Assembly (NCBI RefSeq): GCF_029428675.1
Contig: NZ_JAJNEL010000001.1
Coordinates: forward strand, 248,001 to 312,000
Origin: Streptomyces sp. JH14
GTDB lineage: Bacteria > Actinomycetota > Actinomycetes > Streptomycetales > Streptomycetaceae
DNA length: 64,000 bases
Direction of reading: 5' to 3'
Positions 7,848 through 16,022 of this stretch are shown here, one piece after another. Within the stretch, counting starts at the first letter, position 1; every line of letters starts with the position of its first letter. Below the pieces are notes generated by a model. That model had not been told where the DNA came from. It did not search any database and saw only the letters and a list, made by a program, of their open reading frames with translations. A program made the position numbers and the translations under genes.

Positions 7848-8902
7848 TGTATTGATCACGAGCGTTGTTGACACGTCGTGGGGCTTGATCATGACGAAGA
7901 CCTCCGGTGTGGTGGAGCTGTCTAGGACTGCACCGCACCGGAGGTCTTCGTGTCCCACCGTAATGCCCGTCTGACCGTTCATGGCAGGCGGCTCCTGGTC
8001 GAGCGCGTCAGCTCCGGCCGTCCGGTCGCCCATGTCGCTGCCGAGATGGGCATATCCCGCACCACAGCGCACAAGTGGGTCCGCCGGTTCGCCGCCGAAG
8101 GCGACGCGGGCCTGCACGACCGATCCAGCCGACCCCGCACCACCCCGCACCGGACCCCGGCCGCCACCGAGACCGAAGAGTCTGCCGGCTGCGGCAGGAA
8201 CGCAAGCTGGGCCCCGCCCGGATCGGCCCGATCCTCGGCCTGCCCGCGTCGACCGTGCACCGCGTCCTGACCCGTAACCGCCTGAACCGCCTGGCGTTCC
8301 TCGACCGCCCACCGGACAGGTCATCCGCCGTTACGAGCGCGAGCGCCCAGGCGAGCTGGTCCACATCGACGTCAAGAAACTCGGCCGGATCCCTGATGGC
8401 GGAGGCCACAAGGTCCTCGGACGACAGGCCGGACGCGCCACCCGCAGCAGCATGGGCTTCGACTACGTACATTCCGCCGTCGACGACCACACCCGCCTTG
8501 CCTCCAGCGAGATCCACTCCGACGAGAAGGTCGCCACCCGCACAGCCTTCCTCCTCCGCGCCGCCGCGTTCTTCCAAGCCCACGGCATCAGCCGCATCGA
8601 ACGCGTCCTCACCGACAACGCCTGGGCCTACCGCAAAGGCCTCGCCTGGAAAGAGGCACTCGCCCACCTCGGCGCCACCGGCAAGCCGACCCGCGCCTAT
8701 CGGCCCCAGACCAACGGCAAGGTCGAACGCTTCAACCGCACCCTGATCGAGGAATGGGCCTACGTCCGCGCCTACACCAGCAACGATGAACGCACCGCGG
8801 CCCTGGACGACTTCCTCCACAGCTACAACTACCATCGCTGCCACACCGCACTCGGAGGCCAGCCGCCCATCAGCCGAGTCAACAACGTCGCAGGGCAATA
8901 CA
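7848..8902 (+). mobile_element. IS481-family insertion sequence, degenerate
   Basis: A 1055-base element. Ends are TGTATTG (7848) and its complement CAATACA (8896-8902), with subterminal CGTTGTTGAC repeated inversely at both ends. It is flanked by ACTAGG (7842-7847) and ACTAGT (8903-8908). IS481-type elements are known to insert at NCTAGN and duplicate six bases, so these are probably the target copies with one change. The single transposase gene is broken by two frameshifts. Confidence 0.8.
7895..7950 (+). other. Subterminal hairpin in the IS481 element, ending on the transposase start
   Basis: Two 20-base arms, 7895-7914 and 7931-7950, are inverted copies with one mismatch. The right arm ends on the first base of the GTG start (7950). 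It could stop outside transcription or hide the start in read-through RNA, a role known for hairpins in other IS families. That role is inference. Confidence 0.55.
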
Positions 8903-8907
8903 ACTAG
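7950..8907 (+). pseudogene. IS481-family transposase, two frameshifts
   Basis: A DDE transposase gene that starts GTG at 7950 with SHRNARLTVHGRRLLVERV and a helix-turn-helix (AAEMGISRTTAHKWVRRF). Reading moves to a second frame near 8175 (VCRLRQERKLGPARIG) and to a third near 8310 (TGQVIRRYERERPGELVH). Each shift fits loss of one base, the second in a C run. Catalytic Asp in HIDVKK, Asp in TDNAWAY and Glu in NGKVERFN are all still present. The stop TAG (8905-8907) is outside the element, in the CTAG target sequence. The gene is presumed inactive unless two frameshifts are bypassed, which is unlikely. Confidence 0.85.
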
Positions 8908-8964
8908 TGCTGGATTCCGCTTTCAGTGGGTATACATGCTGGTGGCGGGGTTGTTTGGGGTGGT

Positions 8965-9002
8965 CGGGGTGGGTGGTTCGGGGTGGGTGGTTCGGGGTGG
9001 TG
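8965..9002 (+). repeat. G-rich tandem repeat, 14-base unit, 2.7 copies
   Basis: The unit CGGGGTGGGTGGTT is at 8965-8978 and 8979-8992, with a partial third copy. It sits in the leader of the IS630 transposase. Its many G runs could form a quadruplex on the plus strand. Confidence 0.7.
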
Positions 9003-9041
9003 TTGCGGGCGCGACAGAGCCGTGATTCGGGTGAGGGTTCG

Positions 9042-10065
9042 GTGGTGCGGCGGTTAGCTCGAGCGCGGAAGGCGCCGGCGGACTTGGTGATGCGGGCGCG
9101 GATGGTCGAGCTGAGCTGGGCCGGGTCTCGGTGCCCGCGATCGCCTCTGAACTGGGTTGTAGCCAGAAGACGGTGCGGTGTTGGCTGCACCGTTTCAACC
9201 GGTACGGTCTCGAGGGTCTGGAGGATCTGGGCGGGCAGGGCCGCAAGCGGCGGATCACCGAACTCGAGCGGTCGAGGATCATCGCCCTGGTCAGGCAGCC
9301 CCCGCCGGGCAGACTGATGGTCCAGCCGGGCGGGGATCTCGAGGCCATGGACGAGGCAGGACCGCCGGAGTGGACCCTGGACGCGTTGGCCGGTCGGGCA
9401 AGGGAACTGGGGATTGAGGTGGGTCGCTCGCAGGTCCGCAGAATCCTGCTGGCCGAGGGCGTCAGATGGCGCCGCACGCGTTCCTGGATCCGTTCCAAGG
9501 ATCCGGATTTCGAGGGAAAAGGACGCGGGTCGTCGGCCTCTACACCTGCCCGCCCGAGGACGCGACGGTCGTCTGCGTCGACGAACTCGGGCCGGTGATC
9601 CCGCGTACCTTCCCGCCGGCGCCGGGCTGGTCGCCGGACGGACACCGCATCAAAGCTGAGGTGGAGTACAGCCGCGGACCGGAGAAGACCTGGGTCTACG
9701 GCGGCTTGCGTGTCACGGACGGGCAGCAGGTCACCATGACCGCGTCCTCCCGCAACAGTGCCTTCTACCAGCGGTTCTTGCGGAAGCTGGAGGAAGCTAA
9801 CCCGGCGGGCGACATCTACGTGGTCACCGACAACCTGTCCTCCCACAACAGCCTGTCGACCCGGACCTGGCTCGAGGACCACCCGCGTATCCGACACGTC
9901 TTCATACCCGTCGGCGCGTGCTGGCTCAACCTCCAGGAAGGCTGGTGGCGCATCTTCCGCAAGGCCGCCCTCGCCGGACAGACCTTCGCTGGCCCGGACG
10001 AAATCACCCAGGCCACCGAACTCGCGACAGCCCAGCTCAACGCCCGCGCCAGGCCATGGGTCTAG
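9042..10065 (+). pseudogene. IS630-family transposase, split over three frames
   Basis: The N terminus (RRLARARKAPADLVMRARMV) is read from a GTG near 9042. A one-base slip near 9116-9126 is needed to continue as VSVPAIASELGCSQKTVR, the helix-turn-helix. At 9514-9520 the reading must shift by minus one again, into RTRVVGLYTCPPEDATVVCVDELGPV. There the sequence is a canonical slippery heptamer, so this second break may be programmed rather than damage. The catalytic DDE part is present: VDE near 9578, TDNLSSH near 9825 and the NLQEGWW region near 9930. The first break looks like a true lesion, so the copy is probably dead. A rare TTA codon is present near 9054. Confidence 0.75.
9514..9520 (+). 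other. Slippery heptamer G GGA AAA, candidate -1 frameshift site
   Basis: In the upstream reading frame the codons are GGA (9515-9517) and AAA (9518-9520), preceded by G9514, giving X XXY YYZ. Slippage by -1 continues as AGG ACG CGG (RTR), exactly the frame of the catalytic domain. The two frames overlap from 9466 to 9598. Confidence 0.6.
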
Positions 10066-10130
10066 GGCAGACCGGCACCACCCACCCGCCACTTGCGCCG
10101 CCGATATGTGTACTGCCTTTGAGGAAACAT

Positions 10131-10660
10131 CTACGACGAAGCAATCGCCTTCCCGCAGCCGACACCCGAACTCGCTGCAGCAGCGGCTTGACGCTTATCA
10201 GCGTGGGATGTCTTGTCGCCGGCGACCGCGTCCGGGCGGGTGCGGGAACGGCCCCTCCTGCCACGGAACTTGATCTTGTCCACGACCCGCGCGAACCGCG
10301 GACTGTCACCGGCCTGGCCGGGAGTGAGGACGAACGACAGCGGACGACAGCGCCGGTCGGCTGACAAGTGCACTTTGCTGGTCAGCCCACCCCGGGAACG
10401 ACCCAGGTCAGCAGCCTTCAAACGCGCCCGGCGGCGTCGCCGCAGCCGCCGCCGCTCGGCTCGTTCCGGGTCTCCGTCCTGTTCGTCTTGCGGCTCTTGT
10501 CCCTTCTTCCCGCCCCCTTTTCGGACTCTGCGGCCTCCACCAGAGCTTTCAACTGCTCCTCGTCCAGAACCATCCCGGCGGCGTGGTGGTGAGCGCGGGA
10601 GGTAGCAGAGTCCACGCTGACCAGCGACAAGTCCACCTCGCCGCGTTCTGCGGCATACCC
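10131..10660 (-). pseudogene. IS5-family transposase fragment
   Basis: Minus-strand remains of an IS5-type DDE transposase. One frame reads AAERGEVDLSLVSVDSATSR (first catalytic Asp) and then degenerates. Another frame continues as SRGGLTSKVHLSADRRCRPL and LTPGQAGDSPRFARV, ending at DAVAGDKTSHADKR (second Asp). A frameshift lies near 10440. The N-terminal third and the C-terminal third with the catalytic Glu are missing. It abuts the truncated IS701 gene at about 10660, so one of the two was inserted or deleted into the other. Confidence 0.75.
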
Positions 10661-11277
10661 GATCCGTAAGCGGCGTCCGCGGTGACCCAGGCGATCGGCA
10701 GCGGCGAGGCCAGCGCCCTGCGGACGATCGTTGCCGCAAGGGTGTTCTTGGTGGCGAACTCCCGCTGGTCGGGGACCTTGGCGGCGCGGCAGCGGTCGCG
10801 GTCGTCGGTCCAGGACTTGGGCAGGTAGAGCTCGCGGTCCACCAGAGCGCGGCCAGCCGTGCTGGCGTAGGCGGCGAAGACGCCGATCTGGCAGTTCTCG
10901 GTCCGGCCGGCGGTTCCGGAGTACTGCCTTTGAACTCCGGCGGAGGTGGTGCCCTTGTTCAGGAAGCCGGTGTCGTCGATGATCAGTACCCCGTGGGGGC
11001 GGCCGAGGTGTTCGGCGATGTAGGTCTGCAGGTCGTCGCGGATGTTGTCGGGGTTCCAGTGGGCTCGGGAGAGCAGGTGCTGCAGTCCGTCGGGGGTGGC
11101 GTGGCCGACGGGTTCGGCGAGCTGCCAGCTGTTCTTGCGGGCCACCGGGGCGAACAGTCCGCGTACGTAGTCCCGCATGCGGCGGCGTGGTTCGACGCGG
11201 CTGAAGTGGTGCCCGATGGTGGTGAAGAGGTGGTCCAGGTCGCGGTCCCAGGTCTCGGCTGCCTGTTCGGTGATCAC
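10661..11277 (-). pseudogene. IS701-family transposase, C-terminal half lost
   Basis: A minus-strand GTG start at 11277 opens ITEQAAETWDRDLDHLFTTI. The family core follows: RGLFAPVARKNSWQLAE, then IIDDTGFLNKG (first catalytic Asp) and VTADAAYGS (second Asp), where it ends at the junction near 10661 and runs into IS5 sequence. About 206 of roughly 400 residues remain, and the Glu of the DDE triad is gone. Bases 11278-11501 contain no gene. They include AGTACT..AGTACT near 11417-11433 and probably the outer end of the element. Confidence 0.8.
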
Positions 11278-11501
11278 GACGCGAGGCTTCCCCGGCCCGG
11301 GAGGACTTTGCCGTCGTGGGCACTCCTTCGAGGGGCGAGCGGGCAGAAGCCGTCCGTGACGGCATCCTGCCCGCTACACTCCCACCACTCGACGTTTCCC
11401 CAGGTCAAGCCACGAAGTACTGCTGGAGTACTAAGTCGTAGCCGACAATTCCGATACCCAGGGTGGGGCAGGGAACTCGTCGTCATGTGAAAGGCCCGTC
11501 A

Positions 11502-12737
11502 CTATCTCTGCTCCGGAGTCAGGACGTGTCGGGTCCGGTCCCCGATCCAGGCCGCTTCGAGGATCGCGGTCAGACTGGCGGTGTCGGTCGGGCCTGGATG
11601 GTTCTGGATCAAGCGGGTGACGCCACTGGCCATCTCCGCGAAGCGCGGGAGGTCGGCGCGTGCCACGCCGATGTCCGCCAAGGTGGCAGGAATGCCGATG
11701 TCGGCAAGGAGCCCGTCGAGCCAGGTGAGGAACGTATCTGCGGCCTCGGCATCCGAGGCGTCGGTCACGTCGAGCCCGCACACCCCGGCGAGGATGGTCA
11801 ACCGGTCGCCGATGGCATCCCTGGCCGCGTCCAGCGCGTAGGGCAGCAGCAGCCCGACGCCCAGGCCGTGCGGTGTGTGGGTGGCTGCGCCGATGGGGTA
11901 TTGGAGGGCGTGCGGAGCCGCGTTGCCTGCATGGGAAAATGCGAGCCCGGCTAGCATGGACCCATAGGACATGTCCGCGCGCGCGTCCTTGTTGCCTCCG
12001 TCCCTGACGACATGGGGCAAGCTGCGGGCGATCCGCTTCGCGGCCAGGAGCGCGTAGTGATCGGTGATCGGGTTGCGGCCGAGGAAGACCTGCTCCACCG
12101 GGTCGCGCGGTCCGTGGGCCCGGGGTCGCGCGGTGTAGCTCTCCACCGCGTGACAAAACGCGTCGATGCCGGAGTGGGCAGTGACGGTCGCAGGGCAGGT
12201 GTAGGTGAGCTCGGGGTCGACGATGGCGAAGTCGGGCACGATGTGGACGCTGGAGACCCCCACCTTCAGCTCGCGGTCCGGGTCGGTCAACACCGAGACT
12301 GGCGTGAGCTCGGAGCCGGTCCCTGACGTCGTCGGAACCGCGACGAGAGGAATCGTCGGACCCGGCACCTTCGACTCGCCGTAGAAGTCGCGCGGCGTCC
12401 CACCGTGGCGCCGGATGACGCCGACGATTTTGGCGAGGTCGATCACCGTGCCACCCCCGATGGCGAGGATTACGTCGGCGTCCACCTCTGCGGCGACCGA
12501 GACGGCCAGGGCGACATCGGCGAGTGGCACGTCCGGAGTCGCGTCGGCAAACACCCCGACGACTTCGGCCTTCTCCCGCACGGCGGCCACGATCTCGGCC
12601 ACGCCCGGCTGCCCCAGAAGAACCCGGTCGGTCACGATGAGGACTCGCGAGCCACACTCGGCCACCACTCGTGGGATGTTCTGCGCGACCCCTTCGCCCA
12701 CTATCAGCTGGCGTGGTCCGCGGACGGTCTCAAGCAT
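11502..12737 (-). CDS. Iron-containing alcohol dehydrogenase (possible 4-hydroxybutyrate/hydroxyacid dehydrogenase)
   Basis: A 411-residue group III, metal-dependent NAD(P) alcohol dehydrogenase. The cofactor motif is AIGGGTVIDLAK near residue 92. PTTSGTGSE follows near 140. The metal site is carried by HSGIDAFCHAVES near 190-203 and by later His residues in FSHAGNAAPHALQYP and HTPHG. A GRNPITD insertion resembles the hydroxyacid-oxoacid transhydrogenase branch. It is the last gene of a minus-strand operon: the preceding stop and this ATG are separated by one base. With the semialdehyde dehydrogenase upstream, oxidation of a hydroxyacid such as 4-hydroxybutyrate is plausible. Maleylacetate reductase is an alternative. 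Confidence 0.8.
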   Translation of the reverse strand: MLETVRGPRQLIVGEGVAQNIPRVVAECGSRVLIVTDRVLLGQPGVAEIVAAVREKAEVVGVFADATPDVPLADVALAVSVAAEVDADVILAIGGGTVIDLAKIVGVIRRHGGTPRDFYGESKVPGPTIPLVAVPTTSGTGSELTPVSVLTDPDRELKVGVSSVHIVPDFAIVDPELTYTCPATVTAHSGIDAFCHAVESYTARPRAHGPRDPVEQVFLGRNPITDHYALLAAKRIARSLPHVVRDGGNKDARADMSYGSMLAGLAFSHAGNAAPHALQYPIGAATHTPHGLGVGLLLPYALDAARDAIGDRLTILAGVCGLDVTDASDAEAADTFLTWLDGLLADIGIPATLADIGVARADLPRFAEMASGVTRLIQNHPGPTDTASLTAILEAAWIGDRTRHVLTPEQR

Positions 12738-12738
12738 G

Positions 12739-13218
12739 TCAGTGCCTCTCTGGAACGTCGGCGGTGATTTGCTGGGCCAACGTCCAGTTCACCTGCGAGA
12801 CCGGGACGGCGTCGGCTGCCGGGTGGCGCAGGCGCGCGCCGGGCTCCCAGACTCGGTCGTGCCCGGGCGCCCTCGGGTCCATCGCGATGAAGACATCGCC
12901 CCTGGTGGGCAGGTCAGTCGGGTCGACGGTCCCGCGGACATCGTCGCCAAGGGCGGTACGAGTCAAGGTCGCGACCAGCACCTCGATCATGAGCCCGAGG
13001 GCGTAGCCTTTGGGACCATCGAAAGGGCTGATCGCCCCATCCACCGCCGCGGCCGCGTCTGTGACGCGCACACCGGCGGAGTCGACGGCGTCCCCGGGTG
13101 CCAGCGGATTCGTGCCGGCCATGGCCCGGGTCCCGCCCCACGGGTGGAGGCCGGTCAGGTCATGTGTGCACAGGGCGCGGTCATCCTCGGCGGGCACCCG
13201 GAGCAGCAAACCGGTCAC
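12739..13218 (-). CDS. Shortened Ldh2-type (malate/L-lactate dehydrogenase family) protein
   Basis: 159 residues, less than half the usual 330-350 of the YlbC/Ldh_2 oxidoreductases. Landmarks remain: WGGTRAMAGTNPLAP near residue 27, AISPFDGPKGYALGLMIEVL near 62-81 and GDVFIAMDPRAP near 108. The N-terminal substrate and catalytic His region is absent, and the stretch between the first two landmarks is shorter than usual. The GTG start overlaps the stop of the dehydrogenase upstream (GTGA), so translation is coupled and the frame is clean. It is either a decayed gene that kept its frame or a reduced protein with another role. Enzyme activity is doubtful. Confidence 0.6.
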   Translation of the reverse strand: MTGLLLRVPAEDDRALCTHDLTGLHPWGGTRAMAGTNPLAPGDAVDSAGVRVTDAAAAVDGAISPFDGPKGYALGLMIEVLVATLTRTALGDDVRGTVDPTDLPTRGDVFIAMDPRAPGHDRVWEPGARLRHPAADAVPVSQVNWTLAQQITADVPERH

Positions 13219-14675
13219 GGTAGGTCGATCGCCGCGTAGGTGACGTCGAGGTACTCAAGGATGCCCTCGTGCGACCCCTCCTTGCCGATCCCGGACTGCT
13301 TCACGCCTCCGAACGGAGCTGACGGGTCCGAGATCAGACCGCGGTTGATGCCGACCATCCCCGTGTCCAGCCCCTCGGTGAACCGGAGCGCCCGTTGGAG
13401 GTCACGGGTGAAGACGTATCCGGCCAGGCCGTGCTCGGTGTCGTTGGCCTTCGCCATGACCTCGTCGTCGGACGTGAACGAGATGATCGGCGCCACCGGG
13501 CCGAAGATTTCCGCCTGCAGTATCCGCGCGTCTTCGGGCACGTCGACGATGACCGTAGGCGGGTAGAAATGGCCTGGCCCATCCGGACACTCGCCGCCCA
13601 CCAGGACGCGGGCGCCGCGATTGACCGCGTCGGCGACGAGCTCGTCGATCTCGGTGACCGAGGCCTCGTCGATCAACGCCCCGACGTCCACGCCGTCGTC
13701 GAGACCATGGCCCACCGAGAGCGCGCCCATCCGCTGGGCGAAGCGCGCCGTGAACTCCTCGCGCACCGGCTCCTCGACGTAGATTCGGTTCGCCGCGATG
13801 CAGGACTCCCCGATGTTGCGCATCTTGGCCACCATGGCACCGTCGAGCGCGACGTCCAGGTCCGCGTCGGCACACACGATCAAGGCCGCGTTGCCGCCCA
13901 GTTCCATGGAGGTGCGCAGCACGTTGTCCGCCGCCTGTCGTAACAGCACGCGCCCGACCTCGGTCGACCCGGTGAACGAAAGCTTGCGGGTCCGACGGTC
14001 GGCCAGCAGTGCTGAGACCACCTCGCCGGAACGCTCGGTTGTCACGACGTTGACGACGCCCGGGGGAACGCCGACCTCCTCCATGATGCGGGCCAGGAAC
14101 AGCATGGTGAGTGGCGTCCGGGCTGCCGGCTTGGTGATCGTCGTGCAGCCCGCCGCCAGCGCAGGAGCGATCTTCCGGGCACCCATGGCCAACGGAAAGT
14201 TCCAGGGCGTCACGAAGACGCACGGTCCGACCGGCTTCGGCACGGTGAGGATGCGATATCCACCAGCGGGAGCGGCGTTGTAGCGCCCCTCGACGCGCAC
14301 CGCCTCCTCGGCGAACCAACGGAAGAACTCGGCACCGTAGGCCACCTCTCCCCGAGCCTCGGCGAGCGGCTTGCCCATCTCGAGCGTTATCAGCCGGGCG
14401 ACCTCCTCGGATCGCTCGGTCAGTGCCCGGTACGTCGCGGTCAACAACTCTGACCGCTTTCGCGGCGGGGTCGCCGCCCACTCCGCCATTGCCTTGCTCG
14501 CCGCGTCCAGAGCGGCGAGCCCGTCGACGACGCCGGCGCCCGCCACCTCGGCGATGGTCTTGCCGGTGGCCGGGTCCTCGACGACAAAGGTGGCTCCGCC
14601 GGCGGCGTCGCGCCAGACGTCGCCAATCCGGAGCCGCCGGTGCTCGGGGGCCAGGACGTTCATCGGGTCACTCAT
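13215..14675 (-). CDS. NAD(P)-dependent aldehyde dehydrogenase, succinate-semialdehyde type
   Basis: A 486-residue ALDH-superfamily enzyme that oxidises an aldehyde to its acid, most like succinate-semialdehyde dehydrogenase (GabD). The ATG at 14675 is preceded by AGGAGG seven bases away; longer in-frame starts lack this. Motifs include the cofactor segment FTGSTEVGR, the general base in MELGGNAALIV and the nucleophile Cys in GESCIAANRIYV. The C-terminal GGVKQSGIGKEGSHEG is typical of SSADH. It lies between an ABC importer operon and an iron alcohol dehydrogenase. An alcohol to semialdehyde to acid route is therefore likely. The exact substrate is not proven. Confidence 0.85.
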   Translation of the reverse strand: MSDPMNVLAPEHRRLRIGDVWRDAAGGATFVVEDPATGKTIAEVAGAGVVDGLAALDAASKAMAEWAATPPRKRSELLTATYRALTERSEEVARLITLEMGKPLAEARGEVAYGAEFFRWFAEEAVRVEGRYNAAPAGGYRILTVPKPVGPCVFVTPWNFPLAMGARKIAPALAAGCTTITKPAARTPLTMLFLARIMEEVGVPPGVVNVVTTERSGEVVSALLADRRTRKLSFTGSTEVGRVLLRQAADNVLRTSMELGGNAALIVCADADLDVALDGAMVAKMRNIGESCIAANRIYVEEPVREEFTARFAQRMGALSVGHGLDDGVDVGALIDEASVTEIDELVADAVNRGARVLVGGECPDGPGHFYPPTVIVDVPEDARILQAEIFGPVAPIISFTSDDEVMAKANDTEHGLAGYVFTRDLQRALRFTEGLDTGMVGINRGLISDPSAPFGGVKQSGIGKEGSHEGILEYLDVTYAAIDLP

Positions 14676-14751
14676 TGCGTCGCCTCCTGTGATGTTCTTG
14701 GTGATGTCCGGCGTGACCTCGGCGATCGCGCCACGCGCGTGGACGAAGCGG

Positions 14752-14922
14752 TCACACGACCTCGTCGGGGTCGAGGTTGCCGAGCGGGTCGAACGTGGCC
14801 TTGGTTGCAGGGCGACGCCCCGCGCCACCGATCGCCTTCTCGGGCCATGGCTGCTTCAGCGTCATCAAGGCGTGCTCACCGGTGACGGTCCGCCGAGGCT
14901 CGATTGCCACGTGCGGGGGCAT
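14752..14922 (-). CDS. Small hypothetical protein, 56 residues
   Basis: A short frame from ATG at 14922 to TGA at 14752, between the second transporter ATPase (stop 23 bases upstream) and the aldehyde dehydrogenase. Third codon positions are G or C in about 49 of 56 codons, as in real genes here. The product begins MPPHVAIEPRRTVTGEHALM and ends FDPLGNLDPDEVV. It has no transmembrane segment, signal peptide or cysteines. The family is not recognised. It could be a real small operon member or the tail of a lost gene, since the frame extends upstream without a good start. Confidence 0.5.
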   Translation of the reverse strand: MPPHVAIEPRRTVTGEHALMTLKQPWPEKAIGGAGRRPATKATFDPLGNLDPDEVV

Positions 14923-14945
14923 GTTGACGTCGCCGCCCTGCGCGG

Positions 14946-16022
14946 TTACCTCCCGGCCTCGGACAGCGCCAGCCCGGTGCTCGCATCGAACAGGTGCGCG
15001 CGGTCCAGGTCGACCGTGACAAGCAGCCGTTCGCCCGGCGTACCCGTGACGGTGGGTCGTGCCTTGACCTTGAGGATCTCCGTCCCCACTCGGACGTCGA
15101 CCACCGTTCGGTCACCGAGCGGCTCAAGGCCGTAGAGCTCACCCGACAACGACGCGTCCCCACGCTGCTCGATGGACAAGTCTTCTGCCCGCAGGCCCAG
15201 CAGCAGCGGACGACCGTCTTCAGCCGTGGTCCAGCGGGGCCGCGGCAGCGTCCAGCCTTCCGCCCCGACCAGACGATCCCCCTCGGCGCGGCAGGGGAGG
15301 AGGCTGATCGACGGGCTCCCGACGAAGCCTGCGACCCACTGGTTGGCTGGTCGCTCGTACACCTCGGTCGGCGTTCCGACCTGTTGCACCTTCCCCTCCT
15401 TGAGGACCGCCACCTGGTCGGCCATGGACAGGGCCTCGACCTGGTCGTTGGTCACGTGGACGAAGGTTCCCCCGAGACTCCGGTGGATGCGGGTGAGCTC
15501 GGTGCGCATCTCGACGCGGAGCTTGAGGTCGAGGTTCGTCAGCGGCTCGTCCATGAGAAACGCGCGCGGGCGACGGACCAGCGCCCGCGCCAGCGCGACA
15601 CGCTGCATCTCACCGCCCGACAGCTGGGCGGGACGACGCTGCAGCAGACGTTCGATGTGCAGCAGGCTCGACATCTGCTCGACGGCAGCGGCGATCTCGC
15701 TCGAAGAACAGCGGCGTGCCCGCAGCGGCGAAGCGATGTTCTCGTACGCCGTGAGTCGCGGGTAGAGGGCGTAGCTCTGGAAGACCATGGCCAGGTCGCG
15801 TGCGGCCGGGGAGTCACCGGTCGCGTCCCTCCCGTCCAGATGCACCGACCCGGCGTCAAGCCTCTCAAGGCCGGCGATCGCTCGCAGGGTCGTCGTCTTG
15901 CCTGCCCCGGAGGGCCCGAGCACGACGAAGAACGAGCCGTCCGGCACGTCCAGCGTCACCCCGTCCAGGGCCTGGACCTTGCCGAAGGACTTGCGCAGCC
16001 CGTGCACTGCCACGGTTCCCAT
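14946..16022 (-). CDS. ABC transporter ATP-binding protein, CUT1/UgpC-like (second of two)
   Basis: A 358-residue cytoplasmic ATPase of a carbohydrate-type importer. It shows Walker A GPSGAGKTT near residue 36, signature LSGGEMQR near 134, Walker B RAFLMDEPL near 155, and the switch His in HVTNDQVEA (HVTND rather than the usual YVTHD, so the H-loop His is replaced by Asn). After about 235, the C-terminal TOBE-like regulatory domain of MalK proteins is present. Its start overlaps the stop of the first ATPase by one base. Altered H-loop and a canonical partner suggest an asymmetric ATPase pair. Confidence 0.85.
   Translation of the reverse strand: MGTVAVHGLRKSFGKVQALDGVTLDVPDGSFFVVLGPSGAGKTTTLRAIAGLERLDAGSVHLDGRDATGDSPAARDLAMVFQSYALYPRLTAYENIASPLRARRCSSSEIAAAVEQMSSLLHIERLLQRRPAQLSGGEMQRVALARALVRRPRAFLMDEPLTNLDLKLRVEMRTELTRIHRSLGGTFVHVTNDQVEALSMADQVAVLKEGKVQQVGTPTEVYERPANQWVAGFVGSPSISLLPCRAEGDRLVGAEGWTLPRPRWTTAEDGRPLLLGLRAEDLSIEQRGDASLSGELYGLEPLGDRTVVDVRVGTEILKVKARPTVTGTPGERLLVTVDLDRAHLFDASTGLALSEAGR

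Larger units (their letters stand above)
8933..10110 (+). mobile_element. IS630-family insertion sequence (ends tentative)
   Basis: About 1.18 kb around a transposase gene. Weak inverted ends, TACATGCTGGTGGCG at 8933 and its approximate complement ending at 10110 (11 of 15 positions), are flanked by TA dinucleotides (8931-8932 and 10111-10112), the known target of this family. The size is normal. The left end abuts the IS481 element. The boundaries are inferred and need comparison with intact copies. Confidence 0.6.
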
